A stretch of 64,000 nucleotides of DNA from Triops longicaudatus (GCA_022885665.1 JAGQDJ010000115.1:111168-175167); one strand, 5' to 3'. Counted from the stretch's first letter, positions 46,836 to 60,009 are shown. Numbers and translations: made by a program. Notes: generated by a model from the letters alone, not told the origin.

Positions 46836-49568
46836 TTTACTACCTTTTCTTCCTATTTTGAAGTAGAAATAATCACGAACACCTCACAAGGTTGCTGCCT
46901 TTTGCTGTTTTAATTGTTGGCTGGGAGTTCAACGGAATTCATTGTAGCCCATTTGAATCGCGCGACAGATTTTTAGTCAGGTAGCAGTTACTAGGTGACG
47001 CCAGGTCCTTGCCTCCGATTTAGCCCTTTACGTTTGTACCCGCCATGCTACTCGTATTTCTAATCACTAGTTCACGCATCAGTATTTATGTCCCATAATT
47101 CTTAAAGAAATGTATCTTTGAAATGTATTAGTTACTTCATTATTAGACTATAAATATTAAATAATTCGTTTCACTAACAGAATATTAATCAAAAGTGCGA
47201 TGTAACGCGTTTGTTGTCTAATGCACGAGACTGATGGGAGCGTTTGCGACGCCCCGTGCTTAGTCGTATAAAGGCCCGCATCTACAGCAAAGGGAGTATG
47301 TCGCTTTCACCGTGGTGTATGTGAGTAGAATTGAAACAATTATCGTGGTACTTCTTTAAGAGTGCTGATAGTTTATCGATATTGCGTCTTATCCATAATG
47401 CCATAAGAGGGTTATTCAACTAAGAAAAGTAGCTTTAAAATCTACAGATGCGTTGTTAAGCGGTTCACCAGAGAGCAGATTGATGAATCATTGATAAATA
47501 TCTTAACACCTTGATCTTTAACTCCAGAAGTCTTTTGGTGCTATGGCAAAACTGTCTTACTTTGTAGGCTTCCTTACGAAAAGTAAGGACGAAGTTTTCT
47601 GCGTCGGAGATTTTAGGCAGCCTGACGTTCTTATTTGTAGAAGTCTGGCTTAAAATATAATCTGCCGTGTTGATTTCGATAATCTTTTTGCCTGGTGAGA
47701 TTACAGAAAACGGAGCGTCTGTTTCAAATTGTATCCCAAGGCCCCTTGTTAGGCATCTTGCTGTATGAATTAAGAGTTTCATTAATGATATGCTAGGATT
47801 TAATAAAAGTATCATGAATACCACTAGAGGTTTCTTACTGACCTTTCTTGTTTTTGAATGAGGGGTATGCGGTATAAAATGCGCTTATGTTTCGTGCAAA
47901 GATACTCTAAACTTAGCTGTCTAATACATTAGGTGACCTTGTTGAAGTGTTACAGGGCAATGGACCCCAAAAACACCCATTGAGATTTTGATGGTTTCTT
48001 ATTGTACAAATTATTCTAAGAACACAGAATTTTGTTTCAATTTTTTTGTGACGAGTCATTCCAGAGTTATTATCGTGCGAAATTTCAATTTAAACCGCAC
48101 GTAAAAGAGTTTTGCCAGTTTGTCATTTTGGGTGCAAAAACTTCCACGATTTATTCAACACATAAATCTCAATAACCAGTCAAAAATAATACTTTCTTCA
48201 TAATATTTTTACTAATGCTAACACTAAATAGACTATTATAATCTTTTTATTGCCTTTTGATCTTTTAAAAGTATTAAGTTAGGCCAGCTTAACTTATAAC
48301 GCATAAGCCGCCATAATGATTTTCATGGCAACATTGTATGTCACTAGCAGGTGCGAGAGACATAAGCTGTTTTTTTCCTTCCAGTACCCAATGACCCATT
48401 TCGCCTTCAATTACTTGTAGCCCACAGTAAGTTTAACTTCAGAACGATTTTGCCGTTTTTACCTGATTTACGTGACAGATTTGCATTCATTGATATCAGA
48501 GAAGTAAATACGAAGAATTAATTTTACCCAAAAGTGGTATAACAGGCAGCTGACATTTTGGGCTATCGTTAGCATAACTTAATATTCTCAAGATTGATCA
48601 TTGGCTATCCCGGAATCTTCATCCTTTTTGTTTATGGATGACGTGGTAGCTCAGAAACATGGCTGAGAAAATGGCAAATTGAAGTCCTTAATCCCCCTGA
48701 ACCGAAATCCTAGCCACGGCCTTGATATTCTGTAATATAACAAAGAATCGATGGGTTATTTTCCTAGATGTGAAATCACCCACAAAGCGCCACGTTACAT
48801 TTAAGCTAACGACTTTATTTTCCTTCCATACCATTTTAACACATAGGGTGGGCTCTGGTTTACCATATTACTATATTCTTATTTTTCCTTTCTTCGAAAC
48901 ACGAAGCGACGTAATGGAGAGCCTAAATAAATTCCGAACTAACAATTACAGGTAAGATTGTTAAGCTCGTTCATTGAGTGACAAGAGAAAATGCGTGAAA
49001 TATTGCAATTACACTGTTCATCACATCACCACGTTGTATTCATTATACGAAATGGATTGAAAAACTTTTAAGCGCACAGACGACACTAGTATATTAAAAG
49101 AATTATTAACAAGGCATTTCAAACATGCCAAAATTAATGTGTAGTAGATTTGCCCAGATTTCCGAAAATGTACTATCCGAGGCAGTCCTTGCGAACTGAA
49201 CATCCCATACTTTGACTCTCAGAACGTCCGTTTTTTTGCCGTACTAAGATCTAAATGGCCGTAAGTTAATAAATAGCTCTATCAGAATTTCACCCACTGA
49301 ATTTTTTTAAACGCTTTTTTGGCGAATTGGATGGTCACTGCTGGGCCGTATCGGCATTTTTCCCCGCAGTAGGTATTCCCAATTATTGAAATCGACTCTG
49401 ACGAATTACGATATGATATAAAACATAAGCGATCCGCTTCTTTGTGTTTACAGGCATGGAAAGACGTTTGATTTGTAGACAGTGAAAACTCGAAACGAAA
49501 ACAAACACAATTGTCGCTCCGCTGTAAGCGGTTTTCTTTATAAAAAATTGTAAGGTAACACCACCAAA
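46836..49568. other. Intergenic between the unknown gene and GPS2
   Basis: This is mostly AT-rich DNA. A minus-strand frame at 47465-47824 (119 codons, including GKKIIEINTADYILSQTSTN) is longer than its surroundings would predict and might be an exon. It has no clear start, partner exon or domain, so I leave it as a possibility only. A solo hAT-like terminus lies at 48688-48722. Confidence 0.4.
48688..48722. mobile_element. Solo hAT-like MITE terminus
   Basis: Read as complement it begins CAAGGCCGTGGCTAGGATTT and continues CGGTTCAGGGGG. This matches the right end of the 2855-3017 element (CCGTAACCAGGATTTCGGTTC). The other end was not found, so the copy is truncated or strongly diverged. Confidence 0.55.
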
Positions 49569-52514
49569 ATGCCCGCTGTTGTGCTGGAACGGCAAAAGAT
49601 TAGTAGGCAAGTGTACGATTCCTTAAAGGTTCACGTTATGCGCGAACGTCAAAAGAAAAAAGAAGGTGAGTATTCTTTAACACTGCCGTTGTGTAACTTA
49701 CCTACAAGTGCCCTACATTTTTACATTGTTCACTTACTTAGAGCAAGAGGCTGACGCGGAAGTTGAGCGACAACGAAGAGAAAGAGAAGACCAGCAAAAA
49801 GAGCACAAAATGACATTGGAAGAAACTAAAGAACAACTGGCCGAGCTAGAAGCGCGTTTAGCGCAGCTCAAAGAAGACAAGCATCAATTGTTTATTCAGT
49901 TGAAAAAGGTACTCAATGAGGACGAGACCAGAAGAAGAATTAAGGAATCCAAGTACGCAGTACAAATCTATAATTGTTACTATTGTTTATGCTGTAATCT
50001 TTCTTAGCGAAATGATGGCAGTCCACGGCTACGCTCCCAATACTCTTGGTTTGCCTGGGTCTCACCCTCCCCAGTTGTACGCCCAAGCTCCCGGTGTTAC
50101 CATTGCTCCAAGACCTATGTACAAAGTTGGTCCCCCGCCCGTCCAACAACTTTCTCATTCCATATCCGTTACTTCACAAGTAATTTATGCTGGACTCCTC
50201 TCAAAAAAATATCCTTACATTTTTAATGGTAACGTTGCCTTCTGTGTGTAATAGGTTCCACAGAAAAGAACACGCACGCCCTCACCGCCACCCCAGCTAT
50301 ACCACCCAAGCTACTATAAAGGTATCCCAGTTTCGTCACCTTATCCAGGTATTCCCACTAACTGTAAATGATTACACCGTCGTGTAGCTCCCGAAAGTTT
50401 AATTTGTGTTGATGTGTGATGTAACCGTATTTTCAAAATTGTTTTGTCTCGATTTGTATCCTTAAGCCCATATCCCATTTGTTGTTTAAGTTTCATTCGA
50501 CTTCTTTTTCGACCGTGTGAGTCGTTAAGGCGGAATGGTTCTTCTTGGTAGTAACTTAAAGATAATTGTTATATTTCCTTAAAAAAAACTTGCTAGTTTT
50601 TCGAAAAAGGGCTCGTGACTTATAAATGACATCGCGGATAAGCGGAATTTACAGTGTAGTAGAGTCGTTGTAACGAATGCTTGATAAGGCGTTTTCTTCT
50701 ATAGTAGATGGATACAAGGTACAGAGGTATGTAAATGTGTTGAAATAACGTCTGATAAAACGAACTTCGGATAATTTCGTTGTAACAATTTTACTATTTA
50801 TGGAACCATTGCAGATATGGCCCATTTGTTGAATTCATTTTGGTTTTCGGCACCGTAACTGTATTTAATACTTTGTACTGTAACGGTGTGTTAGGTTAGG
50901 TATTGGTCACATTAATATATTTACGTTAAGTTTTTTCAAGCTTTGTTAGGTTACGTAAGGTAAAAGTAGGTATAGGATATGTAAATAAGATTATATTTTT
51001 CGTTAAACTTTAAATTAATTTTTATAACAGGTTGCGCAAAGTTTTGTTTTAAATCAGGGTTCGTTAAAGTTAAACGAGGTTAAACGAAGTTAAATTAATA
51101 GGAATAAGTTAGGTTATGTAAAGTGAAGTAATTTTGTTCATTACATTTGATTAGGTTGCAGGCCAGATAAAGTCAGTTCACGTAAAATTAGGTGAAGTAA
51201 GTTCAGGGTTATATTTAGTTACATACGCTTGCGTTGCTGATGTTAACCTGGATCAGGAAAAATTTTTTTAAATTTACGGAATGTTGGGTAAACTCAGGCC
51301 AGTTAACGTAAGGTTAGGCGCCTGGAACTAATGCATGTACGAAAGTACTGTTTTTCCACTCAAGAAGTACCACGAGCTGAAAAACTCAAGCGTAATTTAT
51401 TTCCCACTGCTTAGTTGTCGTATTTTTGTATTTAACTTTCAATTATGTGTTATTTTTCTCATTTTTTTTCCAAATTCAGGCAGTGATTTGTTCATTTTTC
51501 AATAATTCTCTTTCTAGTTGCCACATCTGCTCCGACTGTTGTCTATGGCTCGTACTATCCACATCACGGAGCTCCTTCTGGATCTAATGCGTCCAATATG
51601 AATTTGTCATATGGTCCTGCGCCTCCAACGCAGATTAGTTACTCAAGCGCAGGAAGCTCTTCCACACGTGGCGCTACCTACACTGGCAAAGAAGAGCAGA
51701 AGCATAGTCCATTGTATGCTTCACAATCACAGTCTCAATCTGGTCGAGGTAATAAACAAATCTTACTTTTCGTCTAGCCTAGTTCGGATTTTTAATATTC
51801 GCGTTCTAGGCTATGTAGGCGCTTTGCACGGGCTAGCAGAACACGTAATGTCCCGACCCTCGGAGCATTATCTCAATCCTCACATACCAGGCTCCAGCCA
51901 CGGTCACTTGGGCTCTGTTCCAGCCTCAAGTGCGTCGCATTCAAGACCGATTCAAGTTCTTTCTCACCCGTCCGCGCCTTCACTGCACCAGCCTGTGTTA
52001 CCTGTTCAACCAGGCCAGGTAAATTCCCCTGTTTCGCACAATAGTTCCTATCGTCAGCAAAGAATGTAAGGAATTCGATTTATAAAAACAGTAATAGTTG
52101 AAAACAAATGAACTTTAGAAAGGAACAAAAGTAAATAAGAAATAGAACAGAAGAAAAATTAGGAAGAAAATTTGCTCACGATTATTAAATCATTATTTCT
52201 CCTTTACATTTATTACAATGGTGTATAATGATGACGTCTAATGCTATGTAATTGTGTAGGGCAAAGGAGGAAGTATAACATCAGGTCACCCTGCACGAAG
52301 TCAGCCTCCACCTGGGTCAATAACTGTATATTCTACCACGACACCAATGGTAGGGTCCTCTAATTAGTCATAGTTCTTTTTCGTAATACACGCCTTCTTT
52401 TTTCAGACCGCATATTTATCATCGCAATCTCAGCGAATGGTCTATACTCAAAGCCAACCGTCGTCAAATCCGAATAACCCGCCCCAAGGTCGCTACTATG
52501 GTGGTTCACAGTGA
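49569..52514 (+). CDS. GPS2: G protein pathway suppressor 2 (co-repressor subunit), 8 exons, 403 aa
   Basis: GPS2 is a core subunit of the NCoR/SMRT-HDAC3 co-repressor; it acts in the nucleus and also restrains ubiquitin and JNK signalling. Exons: 49569-49665, 49742-49952, 50008-50179, 50255-50348, 51518-51748, 51810-52018, 52260-52349 and 52407-52514 (TGA), all GT-AG with exact phase. The N-terminus MPAVVLERQKISRQVYDSLK and the coiled coil (about 15-105) with TLEETKEQLAELEARL and KHQLFIQLKKVLNED follow the family (SLEETKEQ and HQLFLQLKKVL in vertebrates), the part that binds SMRT and TBL1. The rest is Pro/Ser/Tyr/Gln-rich and weakly conserved, ending RYYGGSQ, similar to the short aromatic tail of other GPS2 proteins. 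Six introns are short (55-241 bp); intron 4 is 1.2 kb and carries a TTAGG-like block. Confidence 0.93.
50885..51330 (+). repeat. Degenerate TTAGG-like repeat block in GPS2 intron 4
   Basis: GTTAGG, GTTACG, GTTAAA and AGGTTA units recur irregularly over about 450 bases of intron 4. This explains why that intron is far longer than the other six. Confidence 0.55.
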
Positions 52515-55032
52515 GACTAGCACTTCGCCATGCTTCAGAAAATTATTTTAATTGATCAAAGTTTGTATTTTCGTTGTTCTGGAGATCAAAAGTACGTTTC
52601 GTGCTAATTGTCGCTTGAATTAGTGAAGATGAAGCTGTCCTGAAGAGCGTGTAAATCATGTACTATGGCAGGTTAACACAGCTCTGGCAGAACTTACGTG
52701 CGATTGTTTTCTTTGCTCGTTGCTGTGCAGTTTTGTTGGGAGTGTCCATTGAGATCGTAATTGGGTATCCTGAATTAATTAGCAGTGCAAGGATTTTATG
52801 TAAGCTATGAAAATTCTTTACGAGAAAAGTATCTGGTAGCGTACAAATTTTGGTTCTAAATACTATTATACGCTGTAGAGAATTATGTAGGCTTGAGCTC
52901 TTTTACAGGAATTTATAAAAAGAAATAGTGTCATTCGAAGTTCAACAATCTCGAAACGTCACCAAATATGACTTCATGCAATCGTCCTGTCCTTGACACT
53001 GTTGACAATACTACATGGTACACTTAGAACACACGCAAGATTAAAGAGTAAACGGTAAATAAAGGAAAACATTTAAAAAATAACTGCAGGAGTTTATGGG
53101 TAAGAAAGGTCTAGTTGTCTTTATGAAACTTATTCTGTTAACACGAAATAAAAGATCTGGGTTAGAAGCACGATATGTTTACTAACCCGGAGTTAAAGAA
53201 AAGTAATTAACGTTGTTTTGTAAAGAAAGTACTCTGTAGTAGTGAACGTTGTTATTAAAAATTCGTACTCCTTTAGCTTGTTTTATCCCGGTAATGAAAA
53301 TGAGATCAGTTTTAAAGAAGCAAATAGACCTTAGTGGATGGGAAATTACGCATTTAACCCGATGTCAACATATTGCAAGACCGTGTACATACTGCGAGAC
53401 TTACTCTGGGTATTTTAAATGGCAAACTACTATCGAAGCTGTACTTATTGCCGTTTTTGTGCGTTCAGAACATGAACTTGTGAAAGGCGATTTTAAAATT
53501 GGTTAACATTAAATTAAAATTATGTTAGTCCTGGGAGATTTTATCTTGATCAATTGTTACGAAAACGTTAATTATTTAATTATCGCCAAAATGTTAGATT
53601 CTCAATAATCTGATATTTTTACACCTTAGTGAATCCTGTTTGGTGTATCAGAGATAAGTTACATATTGTGCATTTGCTCTAAAACAGTAACATTTTTACT
53701 TTGGATAATTATCCAGGGTAAGCCTCGTGCTGTAAACGTGGTTAACGTTACAAAGGTTTTCAAAATTTAACCCACGCGTTTCCTGTGAAAACGGCTTACC
53801 ATAATCGTACATACAGAGCTGCGTTTGACATATTTAGCATAACTGCTGTATTTTGTGCGGATTGTGGTTTTAAGAAAGAAAGTATATTGTGCTGAGTAAA
53901 AAAATTGGTTGTCAATCTCAAGGTTTTTGTACACGTCGTACGTGGTAAAAGCACGTGAGGTAAAAAAGGAAGGAAGGGCGTCGTAGAGTATGAAACTGTT
54001 AAAACAAATGACTGGCGTTTCGGTGTATTTCCTGTCCTTAAACTAGCTAGGTAAAATACTTTCACTCGTGTTGACAATATACATTCCACAGGTTTTACGG
54101 AATTCGGTGCTGCTCATTACAAGACTACAACAACCTGTGGAGTTTCGTCTTGTGAGATGTGTGACAACTGCTTGACAGCTCAAGGTAGCAATTCTGAAGA
54201 CATGGCCTTGCATAAATAGGCACACTGAGTCTTAGTTTTGATAATTATGAGTAGGGACCCTTTGTTATCACTTTCTATTTTCACGATATTCGAGGATATT
54301 TATTATATTTTTTTACAATTTTCTTTAATGAGGAATTTACTATTAGCTGTAGGCCACAGGCCTAATAACCGAAGCTCCTGTTTCGGAACGCATGCTTGTG
54401 GCTTACAAAACATCCGCGAGTACATGTCGTCGGGTAACAATTACGCAAGTACTGCGAAGCTAACATATGGCTGCTTCCTAGGCTGGTTTACATTGAGGGC
54501 CTAGAAACAAAACGCAAACACATATTACATCACACTGATGCCTATATTTGTCCCAGTAATGATAACTTCTTGTTTGAGCGTGTCTAAATTTGAATGCAGA
54601 CGTAAAAGGCCAACTGGGTAATTGACATAAAAAGTGCTGTACATCTTAATTTAATTGTGATGTTCAGAAGTCTTCTGAACAAGAACCAGGTCGTTTTCAA
54701 TTCTGTGATTATCAGGATATGTAACATTGTCACATCACCGGGTATGTCTTTTGGATCGGGCTTTAAGTACCGAATTAAGGAAAAACAATCCTTTCGAGAT
54801 GCGGTGAATTCTTCGAAGAGAATCAATAACTGTAACATTTGCAAACGAGCCACAGTCCAAAGGATTCATTGTGACGACAAAGCTGTACTTTTTTTTATTC
54901 TTTTTCTTCTCGTCAGAGGTTTTCTGGAAGATTTTACGCTTGTTTAGGTGGAACAGGAAAAGAGGAAGTTGGCAGAATAATGGCTCAACGATTTAAGTTT
55001 TAAGGGCAGGGCTTCCTTACAAGTTTCGTGCC
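52515..55032. other. Intergenic between GPS2 and the WAP gene
   Basis: AATAAA sequences at about 53057 and 53146 could serve GPS2, though they are some 550-630 bases after its stop. Frames at 53249-53506, 54238-54504 and 54657-54947 show no domain, splice partner or signal peptide and are not called. Confidence 0.5.
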
Positions 55033-55068
55033 TTTAAATAGGACTACAAAGTTTGTCATACACCAGTC
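55033..55068 (+). promoter_or_regulatory. Core promoter of the WAP gene
   Basis: A TATA-like TTTAAATA starts at 55033 and an arthropod-type initiator CCAGTC has its A at 55065. The box therefore starts 32 bases upstream of the inferred start site, the classic spacing. The 5' untranslated leader would be 58 bases. Confidence 0.6.
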
Positions 55069-55122
55069 GAAATTCGGTTGCACTAGCCGGTTAAGTTAGT
55101 ATTAGAAAGTGGTTGCCTAAGA

Positions 55123-56878
55123 ATGACATTCATTTGGGCATACGTCGTTTTTCACCTGGGTTTGAGCTTTGCGCAGACACGCGATTTGACCTCAAGTACA
55201 GTAGTGCAAGTGGAACCTATTGCTAGCGTAAATGCGCCATCTTATCAAGCTTGGCCTGGCAGACAACCAGTAACGCATTTGAACTACTCTGCTGCGCCAG
55301 TCGAATCGAAAATTGTTGATGAAGATCCCAAAACGCGATTTCTCACACCTGCATTATGGGAAAGCATGGGAAGGTTGTTTCTAACGCAAAGTCAATTAAG
55401 TGCTTGTTCATCGTGTACACCAGCATTTGTCCACCAAGCTACATTGTGCTGTAATCAGGGTTTTACGGCGTGTTGCTTCGATAATGGTAAAAAAAGCTTA
55501 CTTAAACCGCGATGGAACTGAACAGCTTCCAGAATAAATTCATAGATGGCAGTACAAACTTTGAGACCATGGCCATTAGTGCAAACGATATCCGCATAAA
55601 TAGCTTAAGCAGTAATTACAAGTCTAAGAGTTTCGAGTTTATATAATCGCATCGTGGTATCAGTAACGTTTTGCAGAGTAGTAATTCAGCTAATCGGCAG
55701 CAGAAAAGTAAATTAGCTAATTTGCTGCGTTTATTTCTCGTCTCTTTGTAAGACTGAATTGTTTAAAAATCTTTCCAGTTTAACACTAAATCATTATGCT
55801 TTTCATATATTAAATGGGTAAAATTTTAACGTGTTTCGAAGTTGTTAGCCATGTTGTTAAAGATAATAACACAGTTTTTCATTGTCGTATCAACACAGTA
55901 CGATGAGAATCCTACCATTTGTGGTCTTTTCTGAAAAATTAGTTCAGTTCAACGGATGTAAATGTCCACATGACCGCCATTTTGAATGAAAATAGTATTT
56001 GCTCCTTCTAGTTTCTCCTTACTCCGCGGCTGGAGCAAGTTCTGGCAGTTATTCGTGGAGCTCGCCAAGCTTAAATTACGGTTACGCGTATAGTAGTCCT
56101 TACTGGTATGGGCAAAACTACGGTTACGGCAACAATGGGTACAGCGGAAGTTACGGCTACGGTAATAGTGGGTTCAACAATGGTTACAGCTACGGTAATA
56201 AAGGCTACAGCAGTGGTTACGGCTTTAAGACAAATGGATATGCCAACGGTAATTACGGATCATCAGTCACGGGCACTGTAGGATATGCCAGAGCTGGTAC
56301 TTGCCCATATGCCTCACCATATTCTTCGCAAACATGTTCGCGGCAATGCACTTACGATACTGATTGCACTGCTGACTATAAATGCTGCGCATTTGGCTGT
56401 AGCTTCATCTGTGCGCGTCCTAAGTCAAGTGGTAAGTGTAGTCTTTTACGAATTCACCGAGTTTAAATATATTTATAGTTATTTATTTTTATAGCTATTA
56501 TAGCGTTTTAATAGTGTTGTATTAAAATGTAAATTAAATATTTTTAACTTTTGTATTTATTAAAATATAACTGGTAAATATTTTCCAATAATGTATTTTG
56601 TTTCAATAGGTGACATAGCAATATATGAAAAATCGGGCAGCTGTCCAGCGGATTATAGTACCACTTTGGGCCCAAATGACGTCTATTACAGAGGTGCCGC
56701 TGTACGACGTGATTATTACGGCAGAAACGAGTTCGGTTACGGAGGCGGTGGTTCATCTGGTGGCTATATAGCGACTTGCGTGAGAGATGCAGATTGTCCT
56801 GGAACGCAAAAGTGTTGTAGACGCCAGTATCAACGAGTTTGCGTCAGTCTCGACGGCCGTCTTTCCTATGGACGTTAG
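55123..56878 (+). CDS. Secreted WAP-domain protein (crustin-like), 3 exons, 350 aa
   Basis: Exons 55123-55486, 56012-56431 and 56610-56878 (TAG), GT-AG borders, phase 1 at both. Residues 1-18 are a signal peptide (MTFIWAYVVFHLGLSFAQ). Exon 1 ends with a six-Cys segment (CSSC, CC, CC). Exon 2 carries a Tyr/Gly/Ser/Asn-rich stretch with GYGN, NNGY and GYSS-type units (about 135-205). A complete eight-Cys WAP four-disulfide core follows (residues 219-255, spacing C-x3-C-x5-C-x5-CC-x3-C-x3-C). Exon 3 encodes a second WAP-like segment (273-339) with six Cys only. WAP domains are typical of protease inhibitors and antimicrobial crustins; Tyr/Gly-rich stretches occur in cuticle or matrix proteins. 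The protein is probably secreted and acts in defence or in a protein matrix; which one cannot be told from sequence. No close family name was recognised beyond the WAP class. Confidence 0.85.
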
Positions 56879-59401
56879 TTTTCAGGACTTGGAAGCTTTT
56901 TCAAACATATTAACTGTAACCTGCTTGTCTTACTAATATACCAGTCTGCCAGCGCCAGTCTTATTGACAGAACAAAGTTTTGTTCTTTTACTGCAGATTT
57001 TCGGTTTATTGACGTGGCTAAATGTCACGTTACGCATCAGTTTTATAATCTTAACCTTGCAAATTCGGGTGATACATAAAACGAATTTTGACCGATTCTG
57101 AACATGATGCAATAAATTCATTCCATAACAGTACAACGACAAATTTAACAACACGACAGTGACAGTACCCTGGATCATTAATTTATTCTTAGACGGCGCT
57201 AAAAGCAAAACTGACCAGGTTTTTGTCCGAACGGCAAGAATATTTTGAAGCCGATTTTAACGAAGCACAATAAATAATAATTAACGGTTTCGAAGCTGCC
57301 AAACCTTTACGATGTTTGGGTAAAATCGTCTACACGAAGGGCAGCCATCAGAGGGTTTTGATGTTTTTACGGTAGGGTGACCAAACGTCCCCTGTCTTAA
57401 ATAACCTTAGGAATGTAAGGTTATATATTGCCTCATATGTTGTTAATCTTGTAACGTTACAAGGATTTGCTTAAGGACATCCATATGGAAATCTAATGTT
57501 AGGGCACGGTTAGGTTACAGTGAGGTGAGGTCAGGTGATTTGATGTTAGGTTACGTGAAGTTAAGTGAGGTTCGGTGAGGTTACCTGATAATAGAAAATT
57601 GTTGGTAAAGTATTCGTAGAATACCTAAAATTGCTACAAACAAAAATTGTATCAGTGCTCTAGAAGACATCGTTATTCAAAATTCTTTCCTATCGAAAGA
57701 AACTTCAAGTACGGAATCTACTGTAAAGAATTGTAAGAGCTTATTGTAAATTGTTTGAAAGAATTCTTGGGAAAGAATGCGGAAATGGAGGTGTCATCCC
57801 TATTTTGATACTAAATACGCCTGGTGATCGTTTAAAACATTTTATTACTATGTAAGTATGACGTTTGTGAATTAGTACCCAGCTGTCAATGTCATAAACT
57901 GAAATTTGGGTTTATACCTGTGCCATTTCAGCCTTTTTCGTTTTAAGTAATTAGCTTAGTTATTGGCACTAAAATTAAAAATTCACTCAGCTATACGTTA
58001 CAGTAGAATGTGTTAAACTACCCACAAACAGGTGCAACGTGTAGTTGACACAATAAATTTCTTGAAAAAAAATGAGCGCTTTCGCCGAACGATGAGTAAT
58101 GAAAACATTTCCTATAAATTTCCTAATGGGTCCTTCTCAGACTATCGCAAATCTTCATGTAAAGTGAAAAAAGAAATTGACAATCATGTTTGTTTGATAT
58201 CGACCACGTATTTAACGTTTTTGTTTTACATATTTGCAATAATACTGGAAATAATTACTGCCAGGTAGCACTCAAAAATGCAGTAATGAAAATTAAGGAA
58301 TATTCCATACCAACTTGTTTTATTTCATAAATTTTTGTTCCCATATCTGTTATATGTGTTATCTTTCATTCCTTAACAGATATTTGTACACGTAAACTCG
58401 ACATTTTACTGAAAGTTGCTTTTTTTCTTGCAGTTTTAACAATAACTTGTACTTTATGTAAGACCAATTTTACCCAAATATTTGACAAATTTTGAAACAC
58501 CAGTGAAGATAACCAAGTGTGTCTTCTCAACAAAACATCGAAATTTTCTTTAATCATTTTCCCAGAGAAACTTGAGTCTTACCATATATCCTAGGGGCAT
58601 TTGTGTTATGCTAGTGGTTTTAGGTTTTTGCAAAAATTCATATAAATATCTACGGCAATGTTCTTTCCGTTATTCTGAATTTCTCTTCACCACTTTTTTC
58701 CTTATTTATATGGTATTTATGTACGATCCATATTAAACAAGTTTTCCTTTAGAGAAGTATATTCCTTAAGAGTTGTCGGTTAAGAAACGAAACCAAACCC
58801 TATCAACAAATTTTTTGTCTGCCGACATGTATTTCAATCGTTATACAAAGTTAATTGCAAATGGAAACTTCAGAATTGTTTCTTTTGATTGTCAAGATAG
58901 ACACTGATTTGCTAGTCTTTTGTTAAATAAACGTGCAAATAAATTAAGTACAAATAGTGCCTGTAGAAAACTGCAACCCCTATGGGTACTGCAGAGTCAG
59001 ACCCTCAGAATTAACCAAGAACTTGGATCGGATTCATCCAACATTTCAAGCGTTTACACCTCGCTTCAGGTAAAAGTGTCCGTTTACACCCCAGTTTTTC
59101 CCAAATCAGTCGCAGCGCACGATCCAGACTGGAACGCCTTCGTAGGTCGTGAAACCGACGATCATAACAGGAACCTGGAATCCTTTCGCAAACTACGAGA
59201 TTTTTTTAGTTACGCTTATTTTTTTAATTTTTTTAAAATAAATTTTACCAGTAAAGAGTACGAATTCACACAGTTCTGACTATACTCCCTGTCTCTGACA
59301 GATTGAGCACATAACGTAGCGTAGTTTAGTATGTCGGATCTATCGTAAGAAACCATGAAATCCATTAAAGAAGACGAAGCCAATGAATGAAATGTGACAT
59401 G
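56879..59401. other. Intergenic, 3' side of the WAP gene
   Basis: AATAAA sequences near 57109 and 57263 are candidate poly(A) signals. A short TTAGG-like patch (GGTTAGGTTACAGTGAGGT-type) lies at about 57500-57595. Frames at 58032-58268 and 58920-59279 have no domain or splice support and are not called. Confidence 0.5.
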
Positions 59402-59885
59402 TCATTTAATAACATACTTGTAGTCCACGAAACTATTGGCTTCCGAGGAACCCCAATAGATTATCTCGAATATTCTTTGCGTTTTTTCTGGATCAAAATG
59501 CAAGTCAGCTAAGATGGGCCCGGAAAATGAAACCACTTTATTCGTGTAGTTTTCATCAAATTACGGGAAGGTTTGGTAGCCTTTTGTCAAATTGAGCGTC
59601 CCTGGTACGTATGTGCGAGCGCCGCCGTACTCGGGACCGAAGTTGGGAGTACTCTATTGGAAAAAAAATCAAAGGCATTGAAAAATTAATCATAACATTT
59701 CTCACACAAACTCACCTGCACCACAGCTTTGCTATAATCACTAGCTAAGGCCTCATCAAAGGACAGAATGTACTGTAAACTGTCGATCTTGTCGTATTGC
59801 TCTTGGTGCAAGAAATTGTAAAATAGCTTTGGAACGCCATAAAAGGAATCAATCAATTGTTGAACGCTAGTGAAATTTATAGGAA
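59402..59885 (-). pseudogene. Broken two-exon gene remnant, family not recognised
   Basis: Two exons on the minus strand, 59885-59716 and 59653-59402, join in phase through a 62-bp GT-AG intron (donor CAG|GTGAGT, acceptor CCAATAG). Readable peptide includes NFTSVQQLIDSFYGVPKLFY, YGGARTYVPGTLNLTKGYQ and FSGPILADLHFDPEKTQRIF, ending DYKYVIK and TGA. The first exon begins right after a TTTAAACAG acceptor in phase 1, so at least one 5' exon should exist upstream, but the next few hundred bases hold a LINE fragment and then the cuticle gene. A TAA at 59561-59563 interrupts an otherwise clean frame. It is likely a gene that lost its 5' part and then acquired a nonsense change; a single assembly error plus a distant 5' exon is the alternative. 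Confidence 0.6.
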
Positions 59886-60009
59886 CTGTTTAAATATAAA
59901 AAAAATATCTTTAGAACTTTTGTACAATACTTCTCAATAAAAATGACCCGAACAAACTCCCCTATGGAGTCTTTGCAAATTCATTAGTCATCCAGCGAAG
60001 CCAGGGAAA

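Noticed and set aside
58920..59279. 119-codon + frame beside the broken gene
   Set aside because: Peptide ends in low-complexity Phe/Asn sequence, and no splice or start evidence was seen.
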